The notes under the pieces: model-generated | Told to the model about the DNA's origin: nothing | Database searches by the model: none | Seen by the model: the letters and a program-made list of their open reading frames with translations, nothing else | Translations under genes and position numbers: made by a program | Shown here: positions 19,756 to 30,700 of the stretch, one piece after another | Position numbering within the stretch: the stretch's first letter is position 1 | How the letters are laid out: each line of letters opens with the position of its first letter | Assembly: GCF_000234665.1 (NCBI RefSeq) | Contig: NC_018310.1 | Coordinates: 186,001-250,000, forward strand | DNA from: Leishmania mexicana MHOM/GT/2001/U1103 | Lineage: Eukaryota > Euglenozoa > Kinetoplastea > Trypanosomatida > Trypanosomatidae | Direction of reading: 5' to 3' | Length of the DNA: 64,000 bases

Positions 19756-22700
19756 ATGCAGGAACAGTACGTGCGCAAGGCGTGTACGACCATTGCTAGC
19801 CAGATCATCCTCGTGACGGCTGGCGATGGTACCAAGCACGCGAATACTTGCACAGGCAGCAATAGCAGCAGCGTGGTGGCAGCGGCGCGCGCGGCTACCA
19901 CTTACCTTTCAGCGACATCAGCGGAGACCAAGGTTGCCACTGGTCTTGATGATCTGCAACGCGCCTGCGACGCGGTGGTGCGTCACGCCATGACGCTCTA
20001 CCGGCTGTGCCGCCGCCCCGGTGGAGGCGCCATCGACATCGTCTCCGTGGGCGCGAGCAGCGGTAGCAGCGGCGCCGGGGCGGCGAGTGCAGCCGAGGAG
20101 GCCGCGTATTGCGTCTGCGCGGCAGTCATGGCGCTGGAGCCGAATTTATGGGCGTCTCTGGTGCGACGAGCGCAGCTGCTACGCCCACGCAAACCGAGCT
20201 TTCGCTTCGTTGCCCCTGTCGCCGTCCCACCGGTCTTGGTAAAGGACGTGGAGAGGTTTTTTGGGCGGAGTCGCCATCTAATGAGCTCCACCGCCGCACC
20301 TGCAGTGCTCACAGATGGCATCCCCACTAGTGCTGCAGCGTCGTCCTTGGCTTGTGAAGGGGTAAGGGTACCCGCACCAACCGTTTCCGCGTCTGCTTCG
20401 CCTTTAGCCGTCACCACGACAACGACCACCACCGCAGCCACCGCTACCGCCACTTTGGGACTCCCGGCCCTGCAGGCGGAGGCCGTTGCTGCGTGTTTCT
20501 TCTTCAAGACCATGTCGGCAGCGGAGAGGCTGCGACGTAGTGACGTCCTTGAGGTGCGCGTTCGACTACCCGATGCAAGTCGCGCTGTGGGGGCGTCGGC
20601 CGAATCAAATGGGCTCACCACAGCCGCCGCAGGATTTGCCAGCGCTGCGGTGGGCGCGCCCGCCGTGGCGGAAAGGGATGGTGTTGTCGTGTCGTCGTCT
20701 CTGCGAAGACTCACCGGTGCGGTAACAGCTGCCACGGCTGCGAGCGCGCAGGAGCTGACTGCAGGCCCCAGGAAGGGAGGACGCCGGTCTGGGCTTCGAG
20801 CCATAGCACGTGGCGCTGCTGCTCCGGGTGACACCGGTCCCTCCTTGCACACACGCCCGACACGATCAGCGGCTTCACTGCTGCCGTCGTACTTGGCTGC
20901 TGCATCGATGCTCTTCAACGACGGTTTGGGTGGCTGGGGTGGCCAGCAGGTAGCTGGTGGCACTCGCACGAATCCCTCGCCGCTCTCGAGTACGCGCAGA
21001 CCAGACCGTGCGGACGGCGCGGAGGATGACGCGGGGGTCTCTGACTGGCCAAGCGGGATCAGCAGTGGGAGTAGCTCGCAGAGTCGGGACTCGAGCCCAG
21101 GCGACGGCGGCATCGGCGCGGGAAAGGTTCAGGGCCGCCATCCGTTGACCGGCAAAGGAAATTCTGCACACGACCATCAAGCGGCCGACACCGCTGCCGT
21201 GCTTACGCGACTGTACGCGTTGGCACTATCGGCAGAGGACCCAGCCGCCGATGTGCCTCTGAATGCCGAGACCACCACACAGGGGCACCAGCAACAGCAG
21301 CAGAACGGTGGTGGCAGCGACCAGCATCGAGTCGGCGATGCGGTCGCCTTGTCAATGGGCACACACACCCTATTCTCAGCCGCTGCCCCTCCATCCATGC
21401 TCTCGTCAGACAGCGGGCTGAGTCTTGTCGCCCTCGGCGCCTCCGTCACGTACGCATGTGATGCGCTGCACTGGGGTCGGCTCCAGATGCTGGTGCGGTA
21501 CCCGCTGCTGTTTCGGACCATTCCAACTTCTGCCGAGGCGAGCAGCACTGTCGCGCTCGCAGGTGGTGGGGAGGCACTCACGGTGGAGGCGATGGTACGC
21601 ATGAGTGGGACTTTAGGCATGGCGCGCACCGCCGCCCCCGTCTTCTCGCCGGCTTCAGCAACGCCACCGGACTCGACTGCAGGCAGCCGCGACGCGACGC
21701 CCCCCTCCGCTGCGTCTCTTCTCGCCTACATGTCATCTCTGTACGGTTCTGCCGACTCCATCGTCGGGCCGGCGCGTCTGCGTACGTCATCGCCGCCGCT
21801 GCTCTTCCCTCCACCACCGAGCCTCATCACGGATGGCGTCTTGCTTACTCGGCTGCTGATCTGCAGTGCGTGGCTGCTCGTCTACGCTGACGGCCTCTTT
21901 GGCAGCGACGACAACGGAGCGAGTGTGGCACCGACCCAGTCTGTCACTGGCGGCGTCTGGCCACGAGTACGCCCCACCCCAGCCGTGCAGGCCATCGTCG
22001 CCTACTGCGTTGCGGTCGTGCGCGAGGCTCGTGAGATGAGCGCCGGCGTGAACGCCGCTGCCCGCTCAGCTCACGGCAGTCTCAGTGGCACTGTTTGTTG
22101 CCCCGTGTGCGATGACCTGGTCAAGGAGAAGCAGCCGGTGCTGTGGTGGTCAACGCTGCGTGATGACCGCGCGTCATGGCGAGCGCAAGTGCGTTCTTTG
22201 CTGGAGAACAGCAACACCAACAGCGATGAGGCGGCGATTGCGGCTGCTCTGACAGATCATCTCGCCTGCGAAGGACGTGGCCGCCGATATGCGACACCGT
22301 TGCTGAGTGGCTCTGAGGGGGCGCCGTGCCGAGTAACCGCGCTGCAGCAGCGGTGGGGGGCGTACATAATGGGGGCCGATACTTCGGCGACCGATGACCG
22401 CGCCGCCGCCGCCACTGCTGTCACACCCCGTGGCGCAGAGGATGCATCCGTCAGGGTTGACCCTGTGAAGGCTGATGCGGACTTGCAAACGGGTGGCGCC
22501 GCCGCTGACGCGCGGGACACGGCTGGTGACAGCGCGAAAGAGGCGGCAACGCCAGTGGATGTGCTCTGGACGGCGCTCACGCAGCGCGTCGCCGCCGCCA
22601 CGGACTTCTGTGTCTTTCTCTCGGCGCATCCGACCGAGTTCGCCGCCTCTCATTCGACTGCGGCAGCGTCGGTTACCAGTGACCGCCCGAAGCGTCCTCG

Positions 22701-24063
22701 AGCCGAGGACGAGGAGGAGGCGGCATCCCGAACCCATTTCCGCCATCGGCGGCAGGAGAAGCACCACCGTGGTGAGCACGCAGTCGGCTCTGACGACAGC
22801 GACGACGGCGGGTGGGGCGATGGAAACGGCACTCGCGCCGACACAGCTTGGCGTGCCGGCGTCGCGCTGCGGGGGAGCCGACACGCCGTCGAGGAGGCCG
22901 AGGAGTGGGGCCGGCTGCTGTGCCGGTGCGGCTGGGCGAACGCGGCCCCACCGTCTGGCACGACCTCCCCGCGCATGTACGAGGCGTGGGCGTCGTCACT
23001 GTTCTCGCCGTCTGCCATCCCGACACCGCAGCAGGCGGCCACGCTGCGTCGCCGACTCTCGCGCTACAGCCTCGAGGACTTTGTGCGCAAGCTAGTGCTT
23101 GGCCGTGGAGGCAGCTGGGATCGCTATGCGCGGCTGCTGTTTGGCGACGACGTGCGCACCGACTCCACCGCATCACCGTTCTGCCCACCGCCAGCCATGG
23201 ACGTAGGTGCTGCGGCCACGAAAGACGTTCCTGCGCAGCCGATGGCACAACCACCAGCGTCACATTCCAGTCTGCGACCGAGGGCGCCGTCTCTCTCGCT
23301 ACTAGAAGAGGCAGCGCCAGACGCTGAAGGCGTGTACGTACCACACATGCATGCGAACCCGCGTGCTACGCAGATATCGCCTCTCCCGCGGCAGCTGATA
23401 GCCGCAGCGCAATCGACGCCGCACCGTTCTTCAGGCCCCGCGCTATCCCCACCGTTGTCCTGCGACGCAGCCCCTGCCAACGCGGACGCCGACGCGAACC
23501 ACGCCGTTGCTGCGGAGCGCTGGGCAGCAACGCCGGTCAGTAAGGGAAAGATGCCGTCCATCCCGCTGCTCGTCTCGCCGCTGATGCGACAGCACCAGAT
23601 GGGGGCTGTTTTGGGTACTGCTGCAGCACCACCACTACCGCTGCCGTCGCCGGCAGATGCGGCTGCTCGCACGACAGGCGTTGTACCCGAGTGTGCTTTT
23701 GGTGCAGACGCGACACCTGCGCGGCGGAAGGATGCCTCGGCGAAGGCGCCTGTCTCTGCGCCTCTAGAGCAGCTTCGTGCTCAGCAGGCTGCCTTGTACG
23801 ACCTACTGCGCTTCCGACCACGCTTGCCCCCGTTGCGAGAGGAGGACGCCGTGCTGGAGTGCGCCTCGTGCTTCTCGCTCTTCCACCAGGAGTGCATTGC
23901 GCCGGTGCAGCGGAACTTTATGGGGCAGGTATTCCTGTGTCACACATGCCGATTGCGGTGGGCGCGGCCCTACGCGGCAGGATGCGGGCTTGTGCACCAA
24001 GCACCAGAGCAACACCGCGACCCTGAGGTGGCGGGTGACCGTTGTGCAGCTGATCGGCCTTGA
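19756..24063 (+). CDS. Protein with a C-terminal PHD-like zinc-binding segment
   Basis: A protein of 1435 residues beginning MQEQYVRKACTTIASQ. The frame is open from 19639, but that extension reads through pyrimidine/AG acceptors, so I place the start at 19756. Near the C terminus C1369-x2-C1372-x4-H1377-x2-C1380-x14-C1395-x2-C1398 matches the last six ligands of a PHD finger, including LECASCFSLFHQEC. The first Cys pair of a PHD is not visible just upstream. A separate CPVC sits at about 782-785. A basic patch around residue 975 (RPKRPRAEDEEE, then HFRHRRQEKHH) could be a nuclear localisation signal. PHD fingers bind histone tails, so a chromatin role is possible, but this is inference. The remainder is Ala/Ser/Thr-rich with scattered helical segments and no other recognised domain. 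Confidence 0.75.
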   Translation: MQEQYVRKACTTIASQIILVTAGDGTKHANTCTGSNSSSVVAAARAATTYLSATSAETKVATGLDDLQRACDAVVRHAMTLYRLCRRPGGGAIDIVSVGASSGSSGAGAASAAEEAAYCVCAAVMALEPNLWASLVRRAQLLRPRKPSFRFVAPVAVPPVLVKDVERFFGRSRHLMSSTAAPAVLTDGIPTSAAASSLACEGVRVPAPTVSASASPLAVTTTTTTTAATATATLGLPALQAEAVAACFFFKTMSAAERLRRSDVLEVRVRLPDASRAVGASAESNGLTTAAAGFASAAVGAPAVAERDGVVVSSSLRRLTGAVTAATAASAQELTAGPRKGGRRSGLRAIARGAAAPGDTGPSLHTRPTRSAASLLPSYLAAASMLFNDGLGGWGGQQVAGGTRTNPSPLSSTRRPDRADGAEDDAGVSDWPSGISSGSSSQSRDSSPGDGGIGAGKVQGRHPLTGKGNSAHDHQAADTAAVLTRLYALALSAEDPAADVPLNAETTTQGHQQQQQNGGGSDQHRVGDAVALSMGTHTLFSAAAPPSMLSSDSGLSLVALGASVTYACDALHWGRLQMLVRYPLLFRTIPTSAEASSTVALAGGGEALTVEAMVRMSGTLGMARTAAPVFSPASATPPDSTAGSRDATPPSAASLLAYMSSLYGSADSIVGPARLRTSSPPLLFPPPPSLITDGVLLTRLLICSAWLLVYADGLFGSDDNGASVAPTQSVTGGVWPRVRPTPAVQAIVAYCVAVVREAREMSAGVNAAARSAHGSLSGTVCCPVCDDLVKEKQPVLWWSTLRDDRASWRAQVRSLLENSNTNSDEAAIAAALTDHLACEGRGRRYATPLLSGSEGAPCRVTALQQRWGAYIMGADTSATDDRAAAATAVTPRGAEDASVRVDPVKADADLQTGGAAADARDTAGDSAKEAATPVDVLWTALTQRVAAATDFCVFLSAHPTEFAASHSTAAASVTSDRPKRPRAEDEEEAASRTHFRHRRQEKHHRGEHAVGSDDSDDGGWGDGNGTRADTAWRAGVALRGSRHAVEEAEEWGRLLCRCGWANAAPPSGTTSPRMYEAWASSLFSPSAIPTPQQAATLRRRLSRYSLEDFVRKLVLGRGGSWDRYARLLFGDDVRTDSTASPFCPPPAMDVGAAATKDVPAQPMAQPPASHSSLRPRAPSLSLLEEAAPDAEGVYVPHMHANPRATQISPLPRQLIAAAQSTPHRSSGPALSPPLSCDAAPANADADANHAVAAERWAATPVSKGKMPSIPLLVSPLMRQHQMGAVLGTAAAPPLPLPSPADAAARTTGVVPECAFGADATPARRKDASAKAPVSAPLEQLRAQQAALYDLLRFRPRLPPLREEDAVLECASCFSLFHQECIAPVQRNFMGQVFLCHTCRLRWARPYAAGCGLVHQAPEQHRDPEVAGDRCAADRP

Positions 24064-25050
24064 TGACGCTTCGGTGAGGAGGGAGGCACTGCTTGTGATG
24101 CTTCGTGAAGCGACGCGCTGGACTTTGAGCTGCTCCTGCAGCGCAGAGGTGCATCAGCGGTGCCTAAATTGTCTTTTCACACATGCCCTCAGGCCCACGC
24201 GCCCGCGCATGTGTATGTGTGTATGCTGTGTGTGCTGTGTGTGCCAGCCAAACGACCGCCGCCATCGCGTCATGGGCAGCTGCTCGGTGCTGCATTTTTT
24301 TTAGGCGGAGCCGCTCCACTCCATCGCATTACTTCAGCTACCCCTTCCCATCGGCTTATCTTCATCTGCTGCTGCTTGCCAACGGTTGCGTGCGCGCCGC
24401 GGACGACTCTGTGTGCCGGATCTATGGCGCCCGCACACGCACACAGCGCGGTTCTGTTGCTGTGCTTCGCGGCCCCTCCCCGTCTCCCGCTACTGTGTAG
24501 TTCCGCCATCACCGTCCTGCCCGATTTCTCTGACTCTCTCGCGCTGTTTCTTGTCATTACGGATCCGTGTGTGTGCCCGCGCATGTGGTTGGTGGCGCGC
24601 CCAGTTTCGATGGGCACGCCACATAGCCGCACCCTCCGTCACGCGCACCATCTGCCATACATGCGCGTCCCTGTAGATTAGTATCATCATTCACCGACGC
24701 ACTGCTAGCAGCCGGCATCCGGCCTACACACACACGAACACGCCCGTACCTTAGCCACACGCACCTTGCGGCTCACTGCTGTTCTAGACGCCCCGACTGC
24801 ATCTCTTCACGACACACACGCACGCGCACAGACGTTGGCTGCTCTCGGCGTACACTGCTCTCCCTTTGCCACTTCCCCGGTTCCTCTGTTATCACCTCGC
24901 AGGCGCTGCTGCTTGCCTGTGTCTGATCCCTCTACCTCTAACCGTCAACGCTTTCGCTTCGCGTGGGAGGAGGGGCATCACCTTACTTTCAGTCTGCCGC
25001 GGCGCGACTGCACACACTTTACACGCACACCCGCACGAACTCTTGAGCGC
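24064..25050. other. Intergenic region, no gene seen
   Basis: It contains mixed GC-rich sequence with pyrimidine stretches. A possible acceptor, CCTTACTTTCAG, ends at 24992 and could serve the longer form of the carbonic anhydrase gene. Small overlapping open frames show no domain. Confidence 0.55.
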
Positions 25051-26211
25051 ATGCTCGCTAAGCCTCTCGGCTTGGGTTCCAGGGGTGCGCTGCGTCGCAC
25101 TGCCGGCACCGCGGCTGGTTGCCCTTCGATGCTCGCATCGGCGGCGACTGTCGTCGAGTCGCGTCGCACGCACTCCAAGACGACGCATCCGCCGTATCCT
25201 TTTCCCCGCCAGAGCGACCGTGCGCGCCAAGCTGCCGCGGGGCTGTCGCCGAGCAGCGACCTCTTTGCTACGTCTCCCTGCAGCGCACCCATGTCACTGT
25301 GCAGCTGCGGCTGCCCGCACCCCACGAAGCAGACGCTTGACGTGCCCTCCATGTACTTCTCCACCACACCGGGGCTGCTGTGCGACCGCAACACGTCGGA
25401 GGCCTCGGAGACTGCGACTCTCAGGAAGGAAAAGCTTGCCAGCCTAGTTGGCGGCCGCCTTGTTCAGTCAGTGCAGCGTGAGCAGCCGCCGCGCGGTAGC
25501 GGTATCCAGCCGCTGCTGGACTTCAACAAGCACTGGGCCGGCGAGATTGTGCAGCTGAACCCGGACTACTTTGTAGAGCTTGCGAAGCAGCAGAAGCCGC
25601 AGTACCTGTGGATCGGCTGCAGTGACAGCCGCGTGCCCGCCAACGAAATCGTCGGTCTCTACCCCGGTGACATCTTTGTTCACCGCAACATCGCGAATAT
25701 CGTGTGTAACAGCGACCTCAACGCGCTCGCTGTTATCCAGTACGCAATCGACTGCCTGCAGGTGGAACACGTGATCATATCGGGGCATTACAAGTGCGGT
25801 GGCGTGACGGCGGCTCTGCACGAGGACCGCGTGGGTCTTGCGGATCACTGGATCCTGCACGTGTCGGCGGTGAAGAAGCGCCACTGGCGGCGCATGCTCA
25901 GTGAGCTTCCCACGCGCAACCACCTCGACGCCCTGTGCGAGCTGAATGTCCTGGCGCAGATGGAGCACGTCGTGGAGACGCACCTGATACAGCGTGTGTG
26001 GTCAAGGCAGAACACAGAGGATGCCGCGGCGAAGCGCGAGAACCGCCCGTCGCAGAACAAGCCGGAGAACGAGGTGGAGATTCACGGCTGGGTATACGGG
26101 CTGGAGGATGGCTTAATTCGGCCGCTGCTGACGCTGAACCGCCGGTCGAACGTGGAGAAGGAGTTGCACAACGCCGTTGATGCGCTCTTCTGGCGCTACG
26201 GGCAGCTGTAG
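25051..26211 (+). CDS. Beta-class carbonic anhydrase; long form shown, short form starts at 25291
   Basis: It interconverts CO2 and bicarbonate. Zinc ligands are clear: C110 and D112 of GCSDSRVPANEI, then H166 and C169 of SGHYKCGGV, numbered from the Met at 25291 (306 residues). D112 and R114 form the usual Asp-Arg dyad. The beta class is absent from mammals. From the upstream in-frame ATG at 25051 the protein is 386 residues and gains MLAKPLGLGSRGALRRTA, rich in Arg, Leu and Ala with no early acid, like a mitochondrial presequence. Pyrimidine/AG sites lie before each start (AG at 24992 and at 25282-25283), so both forms could be made by alternative trans-splicing. From memory the 306-residue form is the one usually described. 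Enzyme class is certain; start is not. Confidence 0.93.
   Translation: MLAKPLGLGSRGALRRTAGTAAGCPSMLASAATVVESRRTHSKTTHPPYPFPRQSDRARQAAAGLSPSSDLFATSPCSAPMSLCSCGCPHPTKQTLDVPSMYFSTTPGLLCDRNTSEASETATLRKEKLASLVGGRLVQSVQREQPPRGSGIQPLLDFNKHWAGEIVQLNPDYFVELAKQQKPQYLWIGCSDSRVPANEIVGLYPGDIFVHRNIANIVCNSDLNALAVIQYAIDCLQVEHVIISGHYKCGGVTAALHEDRVGLADHWILHVSAVKKRHWRRMLSELPTRNHLDALCELNVLAQMEHVVETHLIQRVWSRQNTEDAAAKRENRPSQNKPENEVEIHGWVYGLEDGLIRPLLTLNRRSNVEKELHNAVDALFWRYGQL
25261..25283 (+). promoter_or_regulatory. Predicted internal spliced-leader acceptor for short carbonic anhydrase
   Basis: CTCTTTGCTACGTCTCCCTG followed by CAG gives an AG at 25282-25283, seven bases before the ATG at 25291. Use of this site would remove the presequence-like N terminus encoded from 25051. 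Confidence 0.4.
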
Positions 26212-27772
26212 TTGCCCCGTACCTCCTCTGCGCGTTCGCCTGCCGGCTGCTACGTGATGTGCAATATATATATATACCGATGGAGAAGCAGGAGGAAAGG
26301 CCCGGGAATTGTCCTTGCGGAGGGTGTCATGATGGATGGATGAGGTGCCGAGCTTGCGTGAGGGGCGGGGGGGGGGGCAAGGGGGCGTTGAAGGGCAGAG
26401 GGAGGCCGCGGAGTCGGAGGTTGCAGCGGTGCTGCACGTAAACGTACACCAGGCTCTCTCTCGTTTCGCTGGCGCTGTGCTTGCGTACCAACTGCTCACC
26501 CGGCGCGGCCCTTTCCCCTCGGCGCGCTCGCACGACTCGGGTCTCTGCCTTCGCTCCCCCCCGTCCCCCTTCGCACAGCCCTCTTGCTGTGCGACTTTCA
26601 TGAGCCCACCGCCTCTGTGCGTGCCTCATCACCGTTCCTTCAGCCCTCGGTTGGCGCTCGCTGGCCCTCATCACGCATCCCTGGGTGCCTGCACGTATGC
26701 TTTCATGCACGATCTCTCCCGCCCCTCTGTCGAGCTGCTGACGCCCTGAGTTTCTCCGGAGAGGATGATTATCATCTCGGGAAGACGAGGGCACCACCAC
26801 CACCACGGCATGCGTGGGTGTGCGCGGGCGCTTGAGCACAGAGAAGGTGGTGGGATGGGTTGAGTGGGGACAGCTGGGCGAAGCACCGGGCGCATTCTCG
26901 CTGAGCTACCACTCCTTCCTCCTTCCCCCTACTCTGCCTGCGGAGGAGGCCGAAACAGCCCCTCCCCTCTCCCCTCCTGTGCCTGCCAAATGGCGAACCT
27001 GCCTCTGGTGGGTGACAGGGTCAAGTGTGTGTCACGTGGGCGGAGGTCAGCGCGACGCATCACTGCTGATGTCGGCGGTGGGGGGCCTGGATGAGGTTGC
27101 GTCGGAGCGGCCTGCGACCGTGCACACGCCTGCACCGTCTATGCGATGGGCGCAGTGCCGGCGTGGCTCGAACGCACCCCGCACGGCCCTCACACTGGGC
27201 ACTGGGGGGGGCAGCCTGAGTGCCACCCCCTGAAGGGGATGCACCAGGAGTGGCGACCGGCGCGATGGGGGAGCGGCTGTGGCAGGGGCCTGGTGGTGGT
27301 GGCGGCGTGGCGTTGGACTCGTGTTGCATGGTGGAGGGTGAGCGTGCTGAGGGAGCGTGTCTGCCGCCATCTGGTAAGCACTTGGCACATGGTCTCGGCA
27401 CTCCCCCTACTTCCCTTGTCGGTCTCTCTTGTTCTGTTCAGCATTTTGTTGCTCTCTCCGACTCACGCACGCACGCACGGGCAGTCAGCGAGCGGAAGGC
27501 GCGATGGCGCCGTCGTGCCACCTCCCCCCCGCTCCGCTATCGTTCTCGCTATCACCATTGCCGCCGTCATCCGCATTATCCGCGACGCTCCTCCACCTCC
27601 CTCACCTCCCTCCGCTTTCGTTCTCTGATCTTCCGTTTGGCGGGTTCGTGGCGCTCTGCTGACGAGGGTTCTGTAGATTTAAAGCCCTCCCCTCCCCTCC
27701 CCTCCCCTCGCCCACGCTCTCCCCCCCTCCCCACACGTACACACGCACACACGCACACCGGAGGGGTCTTCG
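26212..27772. other. Intergenic region holding a dispersed repeat
   Basis: It holds a short TA tract at 26264-26276, a G run at about 26362-26378, dispersed repeat copy A at 26932-27334, and about five CCCTC units at 27685-27709. The last is followed by C-rich sequence probably used for splicing the next gene. No coding sequence seen. Confidence 0.65.
26932..27334. repeat. Dispersed intergenic repeat, copy A (possible SIDER2-type retroposon remnant)
   Basis: This 403-bp unit recurs at 48466-48870. Read side by side the copies differ by three substitutions and a G run of 8 versus 10. It starts CTCTGCCTGCGGAGGAGGCC and ends TGTTGCATGGTGG; flanks differ completely on both sides. Leishmania 3' intergenic regions carry many short degenerate retroposons (SIDER1/2) of this size range, some of which destabilise mRNA. 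I cannot confirm membership without the consensus. The host would be the carbonic anhydrase 3'UTR or the spacer after it. Confidence 0.9.
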
Positions 27773-30700
27773 ATGAAGGGCATCGGCCGCCAGTCGTTCC
27801 TCGTTGTGCTTGACTTCGACTACACCATCGTCGACTGCAATACGGATGAGGTTATCCCAGCGGCGCTGGGCCGCCGCGACATGCAGCGGCGCCTGATGCT
27901 GGAGAAGAGCCGAGTTCAGTGGACGAAGCTGATGGACACCATCATCGCGCCCTTCCACAAGGAGGAGCTGAGGAAGGCGGCGCAGGACAGTGTCACCATC
28001 GACCCAAAGATGCCCGAAGTCTTTCAGTATCTGAGAGAGGCACAGAAGCAGTACGCCGTCGCGGCGGCTGGGTTGACGTCGCCTGGCGATGCGCGTGCGG
28101 CGGCGGTGCAGGACAACATGCCGGGCTTTATAGAGCTGAACATCGCCAGTGATGCGAACCTTCTGTTCATTGACGCGGCGCTCGATGCGCGCCTCCCGGG
28201 TGTGAAGGAGTGCCTGCCACAGATTCACAGCAACCCGTACTACGACCTGACCGCGCCTGGCGTTTCTCAGAGTGCCGGCTTGGACGTGTGCTATGGCCCA
28301 GACCGGCCGGCCGGCAGCCTCAACGTGAACGACGAGGCGGACCGTGATGCAGTGTACAACCCGGGCATGACGCGCAAGTCGCGCGTGTGCTGGTACGAGC
28401 CGTACGGCCACCAGTGTCAGTGCTGCCTCGCCGGCGGCAAGCCGAACATGTGTAAGTCCATTATCATCGAACGTCTGCTGCAGACGACGTCGCTCATCGA
28501 TCCAACTGTCATCTTCGTTGGTGATGGCGCGAACGACTACTGCCCCGTACTGAACGTGCTGCGGCCGCGTGACTACATGTTCGCCCGCCGCGACTTTCCG
28601 ATCCACCACATCCTCGCCGGTGCCCCGCATCCGGCATCCAGCAAGAAGGGCGTCGCCGGCGACGTTGGCGGGTGCTGCCACATTGGCCTGTGGAGGAACG
28701 CTGCGGAGTTGCGGGAGCTCTTCCAGCTTGCCTTGGAGCACCCTGGCGCACGACTCCCGACGCTCGTGCGGTTCCGCGATGCGACTGCACAGGAGTTCCG
28801 CTCCGTCACGATGGCGAAGCGCATTCCTTCCGTGCTGAGGCGTGTCATGGAGGAGCTCAGCAACGCGTCCGCGGTGTCCGAGAAGGGACGCCAGCGTGTC
28901 ATTGAGCTCATGCGAGATACAGAGGCGAACGGCATGGTGCCGCCGCTGCCGGGCCAGGCGTGCGTGCCGGCGTGGCTGCGCAACTACGCATACGTCTCTG
29001 AGTACGACAACGTCAACGCCACTGATGTGGCACGGCGAGTGAGCCCGCCAGCGGGAAAGGGGAAGGAGCACCTGATCGCGCCGCGCTGGGGCCAGTTGCC
29101 GTGGCTGCATGGGGAGATCTACTTTTACCATGTGCTGTGGCAGTGCTTGATGATGCAGGACGTGGCCGAAGGGGCAGCGGAAGCGGACGCGACAGCCGCC
29201 GCGGGGACGGCGGCCACCTTCAATGTTGTCACTCAGCACGCCTTGCACAACCCGCTGTTCTCGCAGGAGTGCCGCGTTGCGTCGACGCCGGGATTGGTCA
29301 GCCCGCCGGCGATCGAGATGCAGAGCGCACGGGATGTGGCGCCGCTGGTGTGCCGGCCGGCCTCGATCGCCGACAGTGTCGTGGTACGGCGCGTGCAGCC
29401 CGGCAGCGATCGCCCCGCTAGACAGGTGCCATACGCGGAGATGGTGCGGCAGCCGAGCGGCTGCGCCATCCCCCCAGCCGCAACATTCTTCTCCCAATAC
29501 CGCGACATCTTTGCCCGCGAGAAGCACGCTGTCTTGATGGACTTCTTGAAGGTACGCGTGGTGCCGATGCTGGCGTGCCAACCGTGGGACGCCGATCGCG
29601 ACTACGGCGGCATCTTGCTGCGGTGGATGCTGTGGGGCAACGGCATCGACCTCTCCATGTTCACGCTCGACCAGCTGGCCGACTTGCATGGCAAGGCAGC
29701 GGGCGGCGAAGACAAGTCACACGCAGGCGATGTGGCGGCGCTGCGGGAAGTCGAGAAGGCTGCGTCCCTGGCGCAGGATGCGAACCTGGTTGGTAACGAG
29801 GTGACCAAGGTGGAGGCCTACCTGCAGCGCCTGCTGGACCCGGACGACGCATGCAACGGCACTCGTCAAGTGGACGTCGTCATGGACAACGTTGGCGTGG
29901 AGTGCATCTCCGACCTGTGCTTTGGTTTGTGGTACGTGAACCAGGCGACCAAGCTCGGCGCTGCGGCTGGTGCCGGCAGCGCGCGTGTCGTGTATCACGT
30001 CAAGGCAATGCCGTACTACGTCTCCGACGTGACGCCGCGCGACTTCGACCTCACACTCGCCACTTTGGAGGATTCCTTCACCGGCGAGGCCTTCGAGCCG
30101 GATGCGACGAAGCGGATGACGCTGAAGGCTGTGCTGGAGCCGTTCATTGCGCAGGTGCGGGACTGCTTCGCGCGTGGCGCCTTCGCTGTCGACGCCGATA
30201 CCGTGTGGACGCAGCCGTCCGAGTACCGAGACCTGCCGCCGCGTGTGATAAACCGGTGCTTCTTTACCCAGTGCGTGTCGGCACCGACTTCTGCTCGTGA
30301 TGCTGCCGCGACGATGACGGGGTCGGGTGTGGCTGCGGCGCTGGCCGAGACGGGCTGCCCTGGCTCATCGGGGGCCGGGCTCTACCGCATGAACAAGGCG
30401 CACGTCCAACCCTGCAGCGGGTTGGTCGTCTTCAAGGGTGACCTTAACTACCGCCGCCTCGTTGGCGACCGCTACTGGGACCGCACCGATTTTTTGACGA
30501 CGCTGGCGAAGGAGGAGAGGCCCGACCTGCGCAAGGCACCAGAGCGCTACAGCGCAGTGGAGCACTCCATCGTGGAGGAGCTGACGCAGGACACGCCGCC
30601 AACCGCGCTGATGGACTCACCGACCTTTTCCGACGTGATGTCAGCATATTGGCCAACGCAGGTCGTTCCAGTGTGCTCGATCCGCACGATCAAGAGCGAG

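Noticed and set aside
23691..23790. CFWCRRDTC in another frame just upstream of the half PHD finger, which could supply the missing Cys pair
   Set aside because: Using it would need two frame changes within about 100 bp, and Cys-rich out-of-frame translations are common in this GC-rich DNA.
27602..29689. Minus-strand open frame of 695 codons opposite the HAD-DUF89 gene
   Set aside because: It mirrors a gene with recognised domains. Long antisense frames arise because GC-rich third positions avoid stops on the other strand. No domain was seen in its translation.
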